Assembly: GCA_944320965.1 (NCBI GenBank)
Contig: CALUJO010000016.1
Span: 1-47,093, forward strand
Direction: 5' to 3'
DNA from: an uncultured Bacteroidaceae bacterium
GTDB lineage: Bacteria; Bacteroidota; Bacteroidia; Bacteroidales; Bacteroidaceae
DNA: 47,093 nucleotides
In this document: positions 1 to 7,466 of the stretch, piece after piece
Layout of the letters: each line of letters begins with the position of its first letter
Numbering within the stretch: position 1 is the first letter of the stretch
The notes under the pieces: model-generated
What the model saw: the letters and a program-made list of their open reading frames with translations, nothing else
Told to the model about the DNA's origin: nothing
Databases searched by the model: none
Program-made: the position numbers and the translations under genes

Positions 1-80
1 CGAAAATGGGCTGACCTCGCAAATGAAGTCAGCCATATTTTTATTCTTTTGCAAAATTTTTATCGGACAGCAATAAATTT
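1..80 (+). repeat. Left terminal repeat with hairpin
   Basis: This stretch matches the reverse complement of 47011-47093 over nearly its whole length. It holds a hairpin with arms GGCTGAC (9-15) and GTCAGCC (28-34), then an AT-rich spacer, then a conserved block reading TTTTTATCGGACAGCAATAA at about 57-76. Both copies face inward, so the outer side is cut off by the end of the sequence. It could be the end of an insertion sequence or another dispersed intergenic repeat; no transposase is visible inside the window. Confidence 0.75.
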
Positions 81-165
81 GTATAGAAAAACTTACAGAT
101 TCTATAACCAGAACTTTTGTTTTTATAACCGTAGGTTGTGTTCTTGAAACCGAAGTTCCCGGTTT
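79..165 (+). repeat. Degenerate AACC-unit repeat, copy A
   Basis: It begins with TTGTATAGAA (79-88) and continues with about three units of roughly 20 nt, each starting (T)ATAACC or GAAACC and ending in a GTT or GGTT. The third unit, AACCGAAGTTCCCGGTT, can fold as a small hairpin. A second copy with the same leading decamer and the same unit structure lies at 21138-21222. Function unknown; probably a dispersed intergenic repeat. Confidence 0.5.
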
Positions 166-219
166 AAGATAATATGTCATATTTTTGTCTTTTGCAATGT
201 AGGATTGTGGCTTAAATGC

Positions 220-227
220 TAATTTTG
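220..227 (+). promoter_or_regulatory. Putative -7 element for the MATE gene
   Basis: TAATTTTG matches the Bacteroidota -7 consensus TAnnTTTG and lies 17 nt before the ATG at 245. No TTTG is seen at the ideal 19-nt spacing, so only the -7 element supports the call. Confidence 0.45.
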
Positions 228-244
228 CCCTCAAAACAGAAAAT

Positions 245-1555
245 ATGAAACTTTCTAAAGTAAACAGTCAGATACTTGCGATTGCCATACCTTCTATAAT
301 ATCAAATATAACAGTTCCGTTATTGGGGCTTGTTGATATGACGATAGTGGGACATCTTGGTGCAGCTTCATACATAGCAGCCATTGCGCTCGGAGGAACT
401 CTTTTCAATGTGATATACTGGATATTCGGCTTCCTTAGGATGGGAACCGGAGGATTGACTTCACAGGCTTACGGACGCAAGGATGATGAAGACATAACAG
501 GTCTGATTGTACGTTCGCTTGCTGTTGCTGGAATAATTTCTGTCGTCATATTGCTCCTTCATCCCTTAATAATGGATTTTGCTTTCAGATATGTTTTCGA
601 TGCCGACAGAATTGTTGAGGATTATGCAAGGCAGTATCTTTCTATCTGTATTTGGGGAGTTCCTGCCGTACTTGGCAGCTACAGTTTTGCGGGATGGTTC
701 ATCGGTATGCAGAATTCAAGAATACCTATGTTCGTTGCCGTCTCACAGAATGTCGTAAATATAGTGTGCAGTCTGTGCTTTGTCTTCGGTTTGGGCATGA
801 AAGTTGACGGTGTTGCGCTTGGAACGCTTGTTGCTCAGTATTCCGGACTGGTTATGTATTTTGTTGCATGGCGCATGTATTTCACTTCTTACTGCATCAG
901 GTGGCGCGAGGTCAGGATTGCCGACGGCGGAAAGCTTAAGCGTTTCTTTATGGTAAACAAGGATATTTTCTTGCGTACCCTCTGTTTGGTGGCTGTGACT
1001 CTGTTCTTTACTTCGGCCGGAGCGTCACAAGGTGAGGAAATACTGGCTGTAAATGCTCTGATGATGCAGTTCTTCACTTTGTTTTCCTATGTAATGGATG
1101 GGTTTGCATATTCTGCCGAAGCGTTGACCGGTAAGTTTGTCGGAGCTGGAATTATGGATATGCTGCGCCGTACGGTACGTGCTTTGTTCGGGTGGGGGAT
1201 TGCAATGTCGTTGCTGTTTGTACTGCTTTACTGGGGCGCAGGTGACTTTATTATCGGTCTTATGACAAATGAACCGGGAGTAATAGAATTATCTTCCGAC
1301 TATTTCCATTGGGTTCTGCTAATTCCTGTTGCAGGATTTGCCGCATTTGTGTGGGACGGTGTTTATATCGGTGCTACGGCAACGGGATATATGCTCTTGT
1401 CGATGGTTGTTGCGATGCTTGCTTTTTTTGCTTCTTATTTCAGCTTTTTCGGCTTGTATGCCAACAATGCTCTATGGGCATCTTTTATATCTTATCTTGC
1501 CGTCAGGGGAATTGTGCAGATGATGCTTGCCCCGAAGGCTATTTATAAAAAATAA
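245..1555 (+). CDS. MATE family efflux transporter
   Basis: A 436-residue integral membrane protein of the multidrug and toxic compound extrusion (MATE) family, expected to export organic cations or drugs from the cytoplasm in exchange for Na+ or H+. The N-terminal segment (residues about 8-40, with PSIISNITVPLLGLVDMTIV) and the following G-rich helix pair with LRMGTGGLTSQAYG (about 65-78) are typical of the first MATE half. About twelve hydrophobic segments span the chain, and the length fits the family (about 440-460). It stands alone as a single gene: a putative -7 element precedes it and a strong hairpin lies right after its stop, facing the convergent response regulator. The substrate cannot be told from sequence. 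The DinF-like subgroup is plausible but not shown. Confidence 0.93.
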   Translation: MKLSKVNSQILAIAIPSIISNITVPLLGLVDMTIVGHLGAASYIAAIALGGTLFNVIYWIFGFLRMGTGGLTSQAYGRKDDEDITGLIVRSLAVAGIISVVILLLHPLIMDFAFRYVFDADRIVEDYARQYLSICIWGVPAVLGSYSFAGWFIGMQNSRIPMFVAVSQNVVNIVCSLCFVFGLGMKVDGVALGTLVAQYSGLVMYFVAWRMYFTSYCIRWREVRIADGGKLKRFFMVNKDIFLRTLCLVAVTLFFTSAGASQGEEILAVNALMMQFFTLFSYVMDGFAYSAEALTGKFVGAGIMDMLRRTVRALFGWGIAMSLLFVLLYWGAGDFIIGLMTNEPGVIELSSDYFHWVLLIPVAGFAAFVWDGVYIGATATGYMLLSMVVAMLAFFASYFSFFGLYANNALWASFISYLAVRGIVQMMLAPKAIYKK

Positions 1556-1584
1556 CCGGAGCATCCTTTGGGGGAATGCTCCGG
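1556..1584. terminator. Bidirectional terminator between MATE gene and rprY
   Basis: The arms CCGGAGCAT and ATGCTCCGG enclose a short loop. The T-rich side is best for the minus strand (complement of ATAAAAAATAA at 1545-1555), so it mainly ends the rprX-rprY transcript; it begins one base after the MATE stop codon. Confidence 0.8.
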
Positions 1585-1605
1585 CTACGTTTCGCTGTTT
1601 TGCTG

Positions 1606-2304
1606 TTATTCGTTATCTGGTATGATAAGTTTGTATCCCTTACCGTGGATATTGATGATTTCGATTGTTGGATCGTCTTTCAAGTGTTTTCTCAGTTTTG
1701 TGATATAAACGTCCATACTTCTTGCATTGAAGTAATTGTCGTCAATCCAGATTGTCTTGAGGGCAAAGTCTCTTTGCAGGATTTCATTTGCGTGTGCGCA
1801 AAGAAGTCCGAGCAGTTCAGATTCCTTGGTTGTAAGTTTTGTGCTCTTTTCGCCGATTGAAAGAATCTGTTTCTGAGTATCAAATGTGAACAATCCGATT
1901 TTATAGGTATTGCTTTCTTTTGTTTTCTTTCCCTTGATTCTTCTAAGAATGGCTTCAATTCTGAAGATAAGTTCTTCCATGCTGAACGGTTTTGTGATAT
2001 AGTCGTCTGCTCCGTTCTTGAAACCTTCCAGAATATCTTCCTTAAGGGTTTTTGCTGTAAGGAAGATGATTGGGATTTCGGAATTGACAGCTCTGATTTC
2101 CTGTGCCAGCGTAAAGCCGTCTTTCTTAGGCATCATTACGTCAAATACGCACAGGTCGTACTTGTTTTTAAGGAAAGCCTTGTAGCCTTCTTCTCCGTCA
2201 GGATAAAGTTCAGCGTCATAGCCCTTAGCTTGCAGGTATTCTCTTAAAAGCATGCCAAGATTTTCGTCGTCTTCGCATAAAAGGATTCTCAATTTTTCTT
2301 CCAT
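1606..2304 (-). CDS. rprY: Response regulator, OmpR/PhoB type (RprY-like)
   Basis: A 232-residue DNA-binding response regulator. The receiver domain (residues about 5-118) has the acidic pair near residues 11-13 (EDD), the phospho-acceptor Asp55 in VFDVMMPKKDG, Thr83 in FLTAK and Lys105 in ITKPF. The C-terminal winged-helix domain (about 135-228) ends with the usual YITKLRKHL and HGKGYKL motifs. It starts 3 nt after the sensor kinase gene on the same strand, so both are surely one transcript ending at the hairpin at 1556-1584. Length, order and sequence style fit RprY of Bacteroides, linked in the literature to oxidative and envelope stress; the gene name rests on that similarity and on the partner, not on a database search. 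Confidence 0.93.
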   Translation of the reverse strand: MEEKLRILLCEDDENLGMLLREYLQAKGYDAELYPDGEEGYKAFLKNKYDLCVFDVMMPKKDGFTLAQEIRAVNSEIPIIFLTAKTLKEDILEGFKNGADDYITKPFSMEELIFRIEAILRRIKGKKTKESNTYKIGLFTFDTQKQILSIGEKSTKLTTKESELLGLLCAHANEILQRDFALKTIWIDDNYFNARSMDVYITKLRKHLKDDPTIEIINIHGKGYKLIIPDNE

Positions 2305-2307
2305 ATT

Positions 2308-3864
2308 CTATAGTTTTATTGGTAATGTAATTATAAATTTTGTTCCTATGTTTATTTCACTTTCGGCCTTTATTGTGCCTTTGTGCTCAGTAATAATCTT
2401 TTTCACGTAGGCAAGTCCAAGTCCGAAGCCCTTGACCTTGTGCAGGTTTCCGGTATGTACTCTGTAGAATTTTTCAAAAATCTTTTTCAGATTTTCTTTC
2501 TTTATACCGATTCCGTTGTCTTCTATCGTTATGAAAAGCTTGTTGTTCTCGTTCCATGTCTTGATTTTCAGTTTCAAGTCAACGTCTTCTCTTCTGTATT
2601 TAACCGCATTGTCCATGAGGTTGAATATGACATTTGTTATATGCATTTCATCGGCTTCTATAATGGCGTCTGTTGCGTCCAGCTCATATTCAATCGTACC
2701 GTTGTATTGTCCGACTTTCAGTTTGAATGTATTTACAACTCCCTGTATAAGTTCGTTTATATCAATATCCTTCATTTTGAAGAGAGCTTTCTGTTTGTCG
2801 AACATGGACATCTGCAGAACTTTCTCAACAAGGAAGCGTAATCGCTTAGTCTCATCATTTATTACGCCGGAAATGTGGTTGAACATGGCCGGAGATTTTG
2901 TCAGACTTGAATCGTTCAGCATTTGTGCTGCAAGAGATATTGTAGATATCGGCGTTTTGAATTCATGTGTCATGTTGTTGATAAAGTCATTTTTCATTTC
3001 AGAAAGTTTCTTCTGCATTGAAATGCTGTATATAGTGACAATGAACGTTATGATAAGTACTATGATGAATATCATTGACGGTATCATGAATTTGATGTCA
3101 TTGTACATATAGCTTCCTCTGTCTGGAAAATGGATTGCAACTACACCGCCGTTGTTATACAAGTCATTGGGAAATATAGTCTGCTTGTACTGCTTGTCGT
3201 CTCCCTTGCTGTCATAATCCGAACATCTTGCAATTTCCTGTCCGTTGTTGTTGTAAAGTATATAATGGAACTTCAGTGTAATTCCATTGTTGTTCAGTTC
3301 CTTCTTGATATAATAGTCAAGCTGTTTCAGATTTATTCTGCTTTCAAGAGATTTGTTGCTTGACTGGTAAAGAATGTTCATCGCAACAGAATCCAAAAGT
3401 GAACGCTGGTAGATGTACTTTTTCTTCAGATTTTCCTGTAGTGATTCTGATGCCTGTATTATTGTTTTTTTGTCGTCAATCTTTGCTTTCGGCGTTTTTG
3501 AAATAACAATTTTCGGACTTTTGGACGGTTGCATTGTTATAGTACGCATTTCAAAGCTGGAGTAAACGCCGTTCTCTGTCTTTGAATAAGCTTTGTACTG
3601 TTGGGTGATAATATTAGGGCGGTATTGATTGTTTACCGAACTTCCGGAATCTTTCGACTCCTTTGCTTCCTTTTCCAGGTATTTGAGTGTCTCGTCATAT
3701 TCAAGATTACTTGAAACCTGACTCAGGCTACGCTTGACAGACTCGTCAAAATGCTCATTGCGCATCCTGAACATCTTCTCTATGTATTGCACCTGCAGCA
3801 ACAGTAGTCCGGTGAAAGAGAAGACCATTATAGCTCCTAATGTCCAAATTTTTGCTTTTTTCAT
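2308..3864 (-). CDS. rprX: Sensor histidine kinase (RprX-like)
   Basis: A 518-residue inner-membrane sensor kinase. One transmembrane helix at about 8-28 and another at about 262-284 frame a periplasmic domain of roughly 230 residues without a recognisable fold. The HisKA dimerisation domain carries the phospho-accepting His300 in NNMTHEFKTP. The ATPase domain shows the N box (NVIFNLMDNAVKY, 411-423), the G1 box (DNGIGI, 449-454) and the G2 box (GFGLGL, 479-484). No HAMP or PAS domain is evident between the second helix and His300. The first gene of an rprX-rprY operon, its start codon lies only 4 nt downstream of a TATATTTG -7 element, so the mRNA may be leaderless. The signal sensed is unknown from sequence. 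Confidence 0.93.
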   Translation of the reverse strand: MKKAKIWTLGAIMVFSFTGLLLLQVQYIEKMFRMRNEHFDESVKRSLSQVSSNLEYDETLKYLEKEAKESKDSGSSVNNQYRPNIITQQYKAYSKTENGVYSSFEMRTITMQPSKSPKIVISKTPKAKIDDKKTIIQASESLQENLKKKYIYQRSLLDSVAMNILYQSSNKSLESRINLKQLDYYIKKELNNNGITLKFHYILYNNNGQEIARCSDYDSKGDDKQYKQTIFPNDLYNNGGVVAIHFPDRGSYMYNDIKFMIPSMIFIIVLIITFIVTIYSISMQKKLSEMKNDFINNMTHEFKTPISTISLAAQMLNDSSLTKSPAMFNHISGVINDETKRLRFLVEKVLQMSMFDKQKALFKMKDIDINELIQGVVNTFKLKVGQYNGTIEYELDATDAIIEADEMHITNVIFNLMDNAVKYRREDVDLKLKIKTWNENNKLFITIEDNGIGIKKENLKKIFEKFYRVHTGNLHKVKGFGLGLAYVKKIITEHKGTIKAESEINIGTKFIITLPIKL

Positions 3865-3868
3865 ATCA

Positions 3869-3876
3869 CAAATATA
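3869..3876 (-). promoter_or_regulatory. -7 element of the rprXY operon, predicted leaderless
   Basis: Read on the minus strand, TATATTTG is followed by four bases and then the ATG at 3864. With transcription normally starting about 4-7 nt after the element, the first transcribed base would be at or next to the start codon. No TTG is found at the standard upstream spacing. Confidence 0.6.
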
Positions 3877-4007
3877 TGATATGATTGATTGTTAAAATAA
3901 TAGCTTAACTTGATTTAACCACTGAAGAACTATAGTTAACGGAAAATATTAGATTTAGGGTAAGAAATAAACTGTATACTTCTTATTTGTATTGTATTTA
4001 AGTAAAA

Positions 4008-4047
4008 ATTATAAAATAAAAAAACCGGTGAGAGGTCTCATCGGTTT
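4008..4047 (-). terminator. Terminator of the small lipoprotein gene
   Basis: The arms at 4022-4033 and 4036-4047 (AAACCGGTGAGA with TCTCATCGGTTT) form a 12-bp stem with one G-T pair. On the minus strand it is followed by a run of T. It lies 28 nt after the lipoprotein stop and separates that gene from rprX. Confidence 0.8.
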
Positions 4048-4074
4048 ACGTTCGCAGTTTAAAAGCGGAATAGA

Positions 4075-4296
4075 TTATTCAGCAACTTCTTCTGCTGCAG
4101 CTGGAGTTTCAACTGCTGCTGAATCGTTTGCACAGCATTCAGTGCTTGTTGAATCGTTTGTACAAGCTTCAGTAGTTTCAGTTGTACATTCTGTAGAAGT
4201 TGTTTCTTCTGCTTTTGTTTCGTTAGATGCGTTAGAACCGCAAGATGCTAATGTTACAGTAGCCAATACTGCGAAAGCGAAAACTAGCTTTTTCAT
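4075..4296 (-). CDS. Small Cys/Thr/Glu-rich lipoprotein
   Basis: A 73-residue protein with a clear lipoprotein signal: MKKLVFAFAVLATVTLASC with the lipid-accepting Cys at residue 19. The mature part is low-complexity and made of Thr, Glu, Ala and Ser with four more Cys at residues 37, 45, 54 and 55 in a loose repeat (STEC, EACTNDS, STECCANDS). No known fold is apparent. It has its own -7 element (4340-4347) and its own terminator, so it is an independent small transcript just upstream of rprXY. The codon pattern and signal peptide make it a convincing real gene; a role in metal or thiol chemistry at the envelope is only a guess from the cysteines. Confidence 0.8.
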   Translation of the reverse strand: MKKLVFAFAVLATVTLASCGSNASNETKAEETTSTECTTETTEACTNDSTSTECCANDSAAVETPAAAEEVAE

Positions 4297-4339
4297 TTTA
4301 CTTAAAATTAAATTGTACGATTATATACTAAAAACGCTA

Positions 4340-4347
4340 CAAAGTTA
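4340..4347 (-). promoter_or_regulatory. Putative -7 element of the small lipoprotein gene
   Basis: TAACTTTG on the minus strand lies 43 nt before the ATG at 4296. It matches TAnnTTTG; a -33 element is not clear. Confidence 0.5.
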
Positions 4348-4478
4348 TTTACTTTTCCAATATGTTGTTTCTCTTATGGTACTTTTTTTTTATAAAAAAT
4401 TAAAATATTCTATTTTTTACCCTCAAATAGGGGTATTAACACATATAATATATAACTTCGTAGGTTATTTGATAAGTT

Positions 4479-5795
4479 ATGATAGACTCAAATGTTTTTA
4501 GAAATAGAAAGGCGGCTTATTATACTTTAGGCTGCAAACTTAATTTTTCCGAGACTTCCACAATTGCAAAATATTTTGAAGAAAATGATGTAATGCCTGT
4601 TTCAAAAGGTGAAACAGCAGATATTGTTGTTATAAATACCTGTTCTGTTACAGAATTGGCTGACCATAAATGCAGGCAGATAATCAGAAGGTACATAAAA
4701 CAGCATCCGGGAGCTTTTGTTGTGGTGGTTGGCTGTTATGCACAGCTTAAGCCCGAAGCAGTAACAAACATCCCAGGAGTTGACCTTGTACTCGGTGCAA
4801 AGGAAAAAATGAATATATTGAGTTATATTGATGATTTCCACAAAAAGGATGTACCCGAAGCTCATACTTCAGAATTTGCTGATATAAGGAATTTCAATTA
4901 TTCATGCTCCAGAGGCGACCGTACAAGATATTTTTTGAAAGTACAGGATGGATGTGATTATTTCTGTACGTATTGTACTATTCCGTTTGCAAGAGGACGT
5001 AGCAGGAACGGTACAATAGAACGTCTTGTTGCAGAGGCAGAGAAAGTTGCTGCCGAAGGAGGAAAGGAAATAGTCCTGACAGGTGTTAATGTCGGGGACT
5101 TTGGAAAAACTACAGGTGATACTTTCTTTGACCTTGTTAAGGCACTTGATAATGTTGAAGGCATAGAGAGATACAGAATATCTTCTATCGAACCGAATCT
5201 GTTGACAGACGAGATTATAGAATATGTTTCAAAATCCAAGAAGTTCATGCCGCATTTTCATGTTCCGCTTCAGGCGGGAAGTGATGAAGTGTTGAAACTG
5301 ATGCGCCGCCGTTATGATACCGATTTGTTCCGTTCTAAGATGGAAACCATAAAGAAGGCTATGCCTCATGCGTTCATAGGCGTAGACGTTATTGTGGGCG
5401 CGCGCGGAGAAACCGATGAATTGTTTGACAAGGCATATTCATTTATAGAGAGCCTTGATGTTTCGCAGTTGCATGTTTTCCCGTATTCAGAGCGACCGGG
5501 AACAGCTGCATTGAAGATTGACTACGTTGTAAAGCCACAGGTTCGTCATGAAAGATGCAAGAAACTGATAGAATTGTCAGACAGAAAGACGGCGGACTTT
5601 TACAGAAAATATGAAGGAACCGAAGCCAAAGTTCTTCTGGAACACTCAAAATCAGGTAAAATGATGCATGGGTTTACCGAGAATTATATAAAGGTGGAGG
5701 TTAGTGCCGACAAGGCTCTTGACAATCATGTGGTTAATGTACTGCTTGAAAGATATGATCCGGAGACAGAAGTTATGATTGCCAGAATGTTGTAG
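4479..5795 (+). CDS. mtaB: tRNA threonylcarbamoyladenosine methylthiotransferase MtaB
   Basis: A 438-residue radical-SAM methylthiotransferase that would convert t6A37 of tRNA to ms2t6A37. The N-terminal UPF0004 domain supplies three cluster Cys at 19 (TLGCKLN), 55 (INTCSV) and 86 (VGCYAQ). The radical SAM cluster is Cys159, Cys163 and Cys166 in GCDYFCTYC. A TRAM-like tail covers about 375-438. The TLGCKLN start, rather than the MiaB-type TxGCQMN, and the length favour MtaB over MiaB or RimO. It appears to be transcribed alone; the glycosyltransferase follows after 71 nt. MiaB-family paralogs are similar, so the exact subfamily is the only doubt. Confidence 0.92.
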   Translation: MIDSNVFRNRKAAYYTLGCKLNFSETSTIAKYFEENDVMPVSKGETADIVVINTCSVTELADHKCRQIIRRYIKQHPGAFVVVVGCYAQLKPEAVTNIPGVDLVLGAKEKMNILSYIDDFHKKDVPEAHTSEFADIRNFNYSCSRGDRTRYFLKVQDGCDYFCTYCTIPFARGRSRNGTIERLVAEAEKVAAEGGKEIVLTGVNVGDFGKTTGDTFFDLVKALDNVEGIERYRISSIEPNLLTDEIIEYVSKSKKFMPHFHVPLQAGSDEVLKLMRRRYDTDLFRSKMETIKKAMPHAFIGVDVIVGARGETDELFDKAYSFIESLDVSQLHVFPYSERPGTAALKIDYVVKPQVRHERCKKLIELSDRKTADFYRKYEGTEAKVLLEHSKSGKMMHGFTENYIKVEVSADKALDNHVVNVLLERYDPETEVMIARML

Positions 5796-5866
5796 CCTGG
5801 TGATTTGGGTGACAGACTTTTAACTGTAGGATTGGTTTTGTAAAATAAACAAGGGTTATTACAGCA

Positions 5867-6901
5867 ATGGATATGGATTGTAAAAGCGCTAAAGCAGGAG
5901 TATCGGTTGTTATACTGAACTGGAACGGTGAGAAAATGTTGGAAAAATATCTTCCAGATGTGGTGAAATATTCTGACGTTGACGGTGTTCCAGCGGAAGT
6001 TTGGGTAATAGACAATGCTTCAACCGATAATTCTGTGGATTTGATAAAGCGCAGTTTTCCTATGGTTAGACTTGTGCTGCTGGACAGAAATTATGGATTT
6101 GCCGGTGGGTATAATAAAGGTCTGGAACAGATTGACAGCGATTATCTGATATTGCTGAACTCTGACGTAAGGGTAACAGATGGATGGCTCACACCAGTAA
6201 TCCGTTATATGGAAAACAATCCGGAAGTGGCTGTATGCCAACCCAAACTGATGAGCGACCGAAATCCCTCTTTCTTTGAATATGCCGGTGCCGCCGGAGG
6301 ATATATTGACAAGTATGGTTATCCGTTTTGCCGTGGAAGAGTGTTCTTGGATGTAGAGGAAGACCATGGCCAGTATGATGATTTGCAACAGATTTTCTGG
6401 GCATCAGGTGCGGCATTGTTTGTAAGAACGGAAGTTTTTAAGGGAGTCGGAGGTTTTGATGAAAGTTTCTTTGCACACATGGAGGAGATAGATTTGTGTT
6501 GGCGTATAAGAAATTCCGGATATAAGATAATGTATATACCGTCTTCGGTTGTTTATCATGTAGGCGCTGCTACTTTGAAAAAAGAGAATCCGTTCAAGAC
6601 ATATCTTAACTTCCGCAACAATCTCTATATGCTATATAAAAACCTTCCGGACCATTGTTTCCGTAAGGTTATGTTTATAAGAGTTTTTCTGGACTTTGTG
6701 TCATTTATGATGTTTGTCCTTACATTCAAGTTTGATGCCGCGGCAGCTGTCTTCAAGGCTCGTCGTGATTATGTTAGGAACAGACACAAATATGTCAGAC
6801 AGGCTGAAAGAAACAATGGGGACTTCCCGGTAAAGAATTTTTCGATTGTATTCAACTATTATATCCTTCGGAGGAAAACATACGACAAACTGCCTTTATG
6901 A
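5867..6901 (+). CDS. Family 2 glycosyltransferase (rhamnosyltransferase-like)
   Basis: A 344-residue GT-A fold glycosyltransferase. The N-terminal VSVVILNWNG, the nucleotide-binding VIDNASTDNS (47-56) and the metal-binding NSD (98-100) in YLILLNSDVRV are typical of GT2 enzymes, as is the acceptor-side ASGAALFVRTEVF followed by GGFDESFFAHMEEIDLCWR. The spacing resembles WbbL-type rhamnosyltransferases that build surface polysaccharide. The C-terminus has a hydrophobic stretch (about 265-290) that may lie on the membrane. Its stop overlaps the folB start by four bases (ATGA), so the two are translationally coupled, though their functions seem unrelated. Donor and acceptor sugars cannot be inferred. 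Confidence 0.9.
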   Translation: MDMDCKSAKAGVSVVILNWNGEKMLEKYLPDVVKYSDVDGVPAEVWVIDNASTDNSVDLIKRSFPMVRLVLLDRNYGFAGGYNKGLEQIDSDYLILLNSDVRVTDGWLTPVIRYMENNPEVAVCQPKLMSDRNPSFFEYAGAAGGYIDKYGYPFCRGRVFLDVEEDHGQYDDLQQIFWASGAALFVRTEVFKGVGGFDESFFAHMEEIDLCWRIRNSGYKIMYIPSSVVYHVGAATLKKENPFKTYLNFRNNLYMLYKNLPDHCFRKVMFIRVFLDFVSFMMFVLTFKFDAAAAVFKARRDYVRNRHKYVRQAERNNGDFPVKNFSIVFNYYILRRKTYDKLPL

Positions 6902-7266
6902 AAATCAAAGGAACAAAAATATATTTGAATGACCTTCGCATTTATGCCATGCATGGTGTAGGCGAACAGGAAAATATTGTAGGTAACAGTTATATAATTA
7001 ATATTGAACTTGATGCCGATTATTCAAGAGCAGCTTTAACAGACAATCTTGATTATACAGTCAGTTATGCTGATGTGTATGAACTTGTCCGTGAAGAGAT
7101 GGCTGTCCCCTCAAAATTGCTTGAACACGTAGCTTACAGGATTGCTTCGCATATCCTTGAGCGTTTTGAACTCGTTTCGTCGGTTTCTGTTTCTTTAATG
7201 AAAGAGAATCCTCCTATGGGGGCTGACATCGCTTCTTGCGGAGTACGTATTACGCTTGAAAGATAG
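6898..7266 (+). CDS. folB: Dihydroneopterin aldolase
   Basis: A 122-residue cytosolic enzyme of folate synthesis that splits 7,8-dihydroneopterin into 6-hydroxymethyl-7,8-dihydropterin and glycolaldehyde. Diagnostic features are the N-terminal LNDLRIYAMHGVGEQENIVGN (split here as LNDLRIYAMHGVG and EQENIVGN), the DYTVSYADVYELV helix, the KLLEHVAYRIA segment and the C-terminal MKENPPMGAD. Length is exactly that of the family (about 120). The start overlaps the preceding glycosyltransferase stop by four bases. No other folate gene is nearby. Divergent FolX-type epimerases share the fold, but the match to the HGV..QE..VGN signature favours FolB. Confidence 0.92.
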   Translation: MKIKGTKIYLNDLRIYAMHGVGEQENIVGNSYIINIELDADYSRAALTDNLDYTVSYADVYELVREEMAVPSKLLEHVAYRIASHILERFELVSSVSVSLMKENPPMGADIASCGVRITLER

Positions 7267-7352
7267 TGATATCATGGATCTTTTTTAGTTTATAATATAT
7301 GTGTATATGCTTTAAAAAAGAAAAACATAGATACATATTGAAAGCTATTTTG

Positions 7353-7360
7353 TATATTTG
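7353..7360 (+). promoter_or_regulatory. Putative -7 element before the Tyr/Ser-rich protein
   Basis: TATATTTG matches TAnnTTTG and would start a transcript near 7365, giving a leader of about 100 nt to the ATG at 7467. A TTG lies upstream but only 12 nt away, so the -33 element is unclear. Confidence 0.5.
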
Positions 7361-7466
7361 TAGAACATAGAATGTTTTTATAGCCGTCTTGAATAGTACG
7401 GATTTTGTCCTTTTATTTCGGATTGCTTTTGATACATTCTGTTTTATTAAAGAAAAAACTATTGTT

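Noticed and set aside
2383..3363. Several plus-strand frames antisense to rprX
   Set aside because: They overlap the kinase gene throughout and have no start signals.
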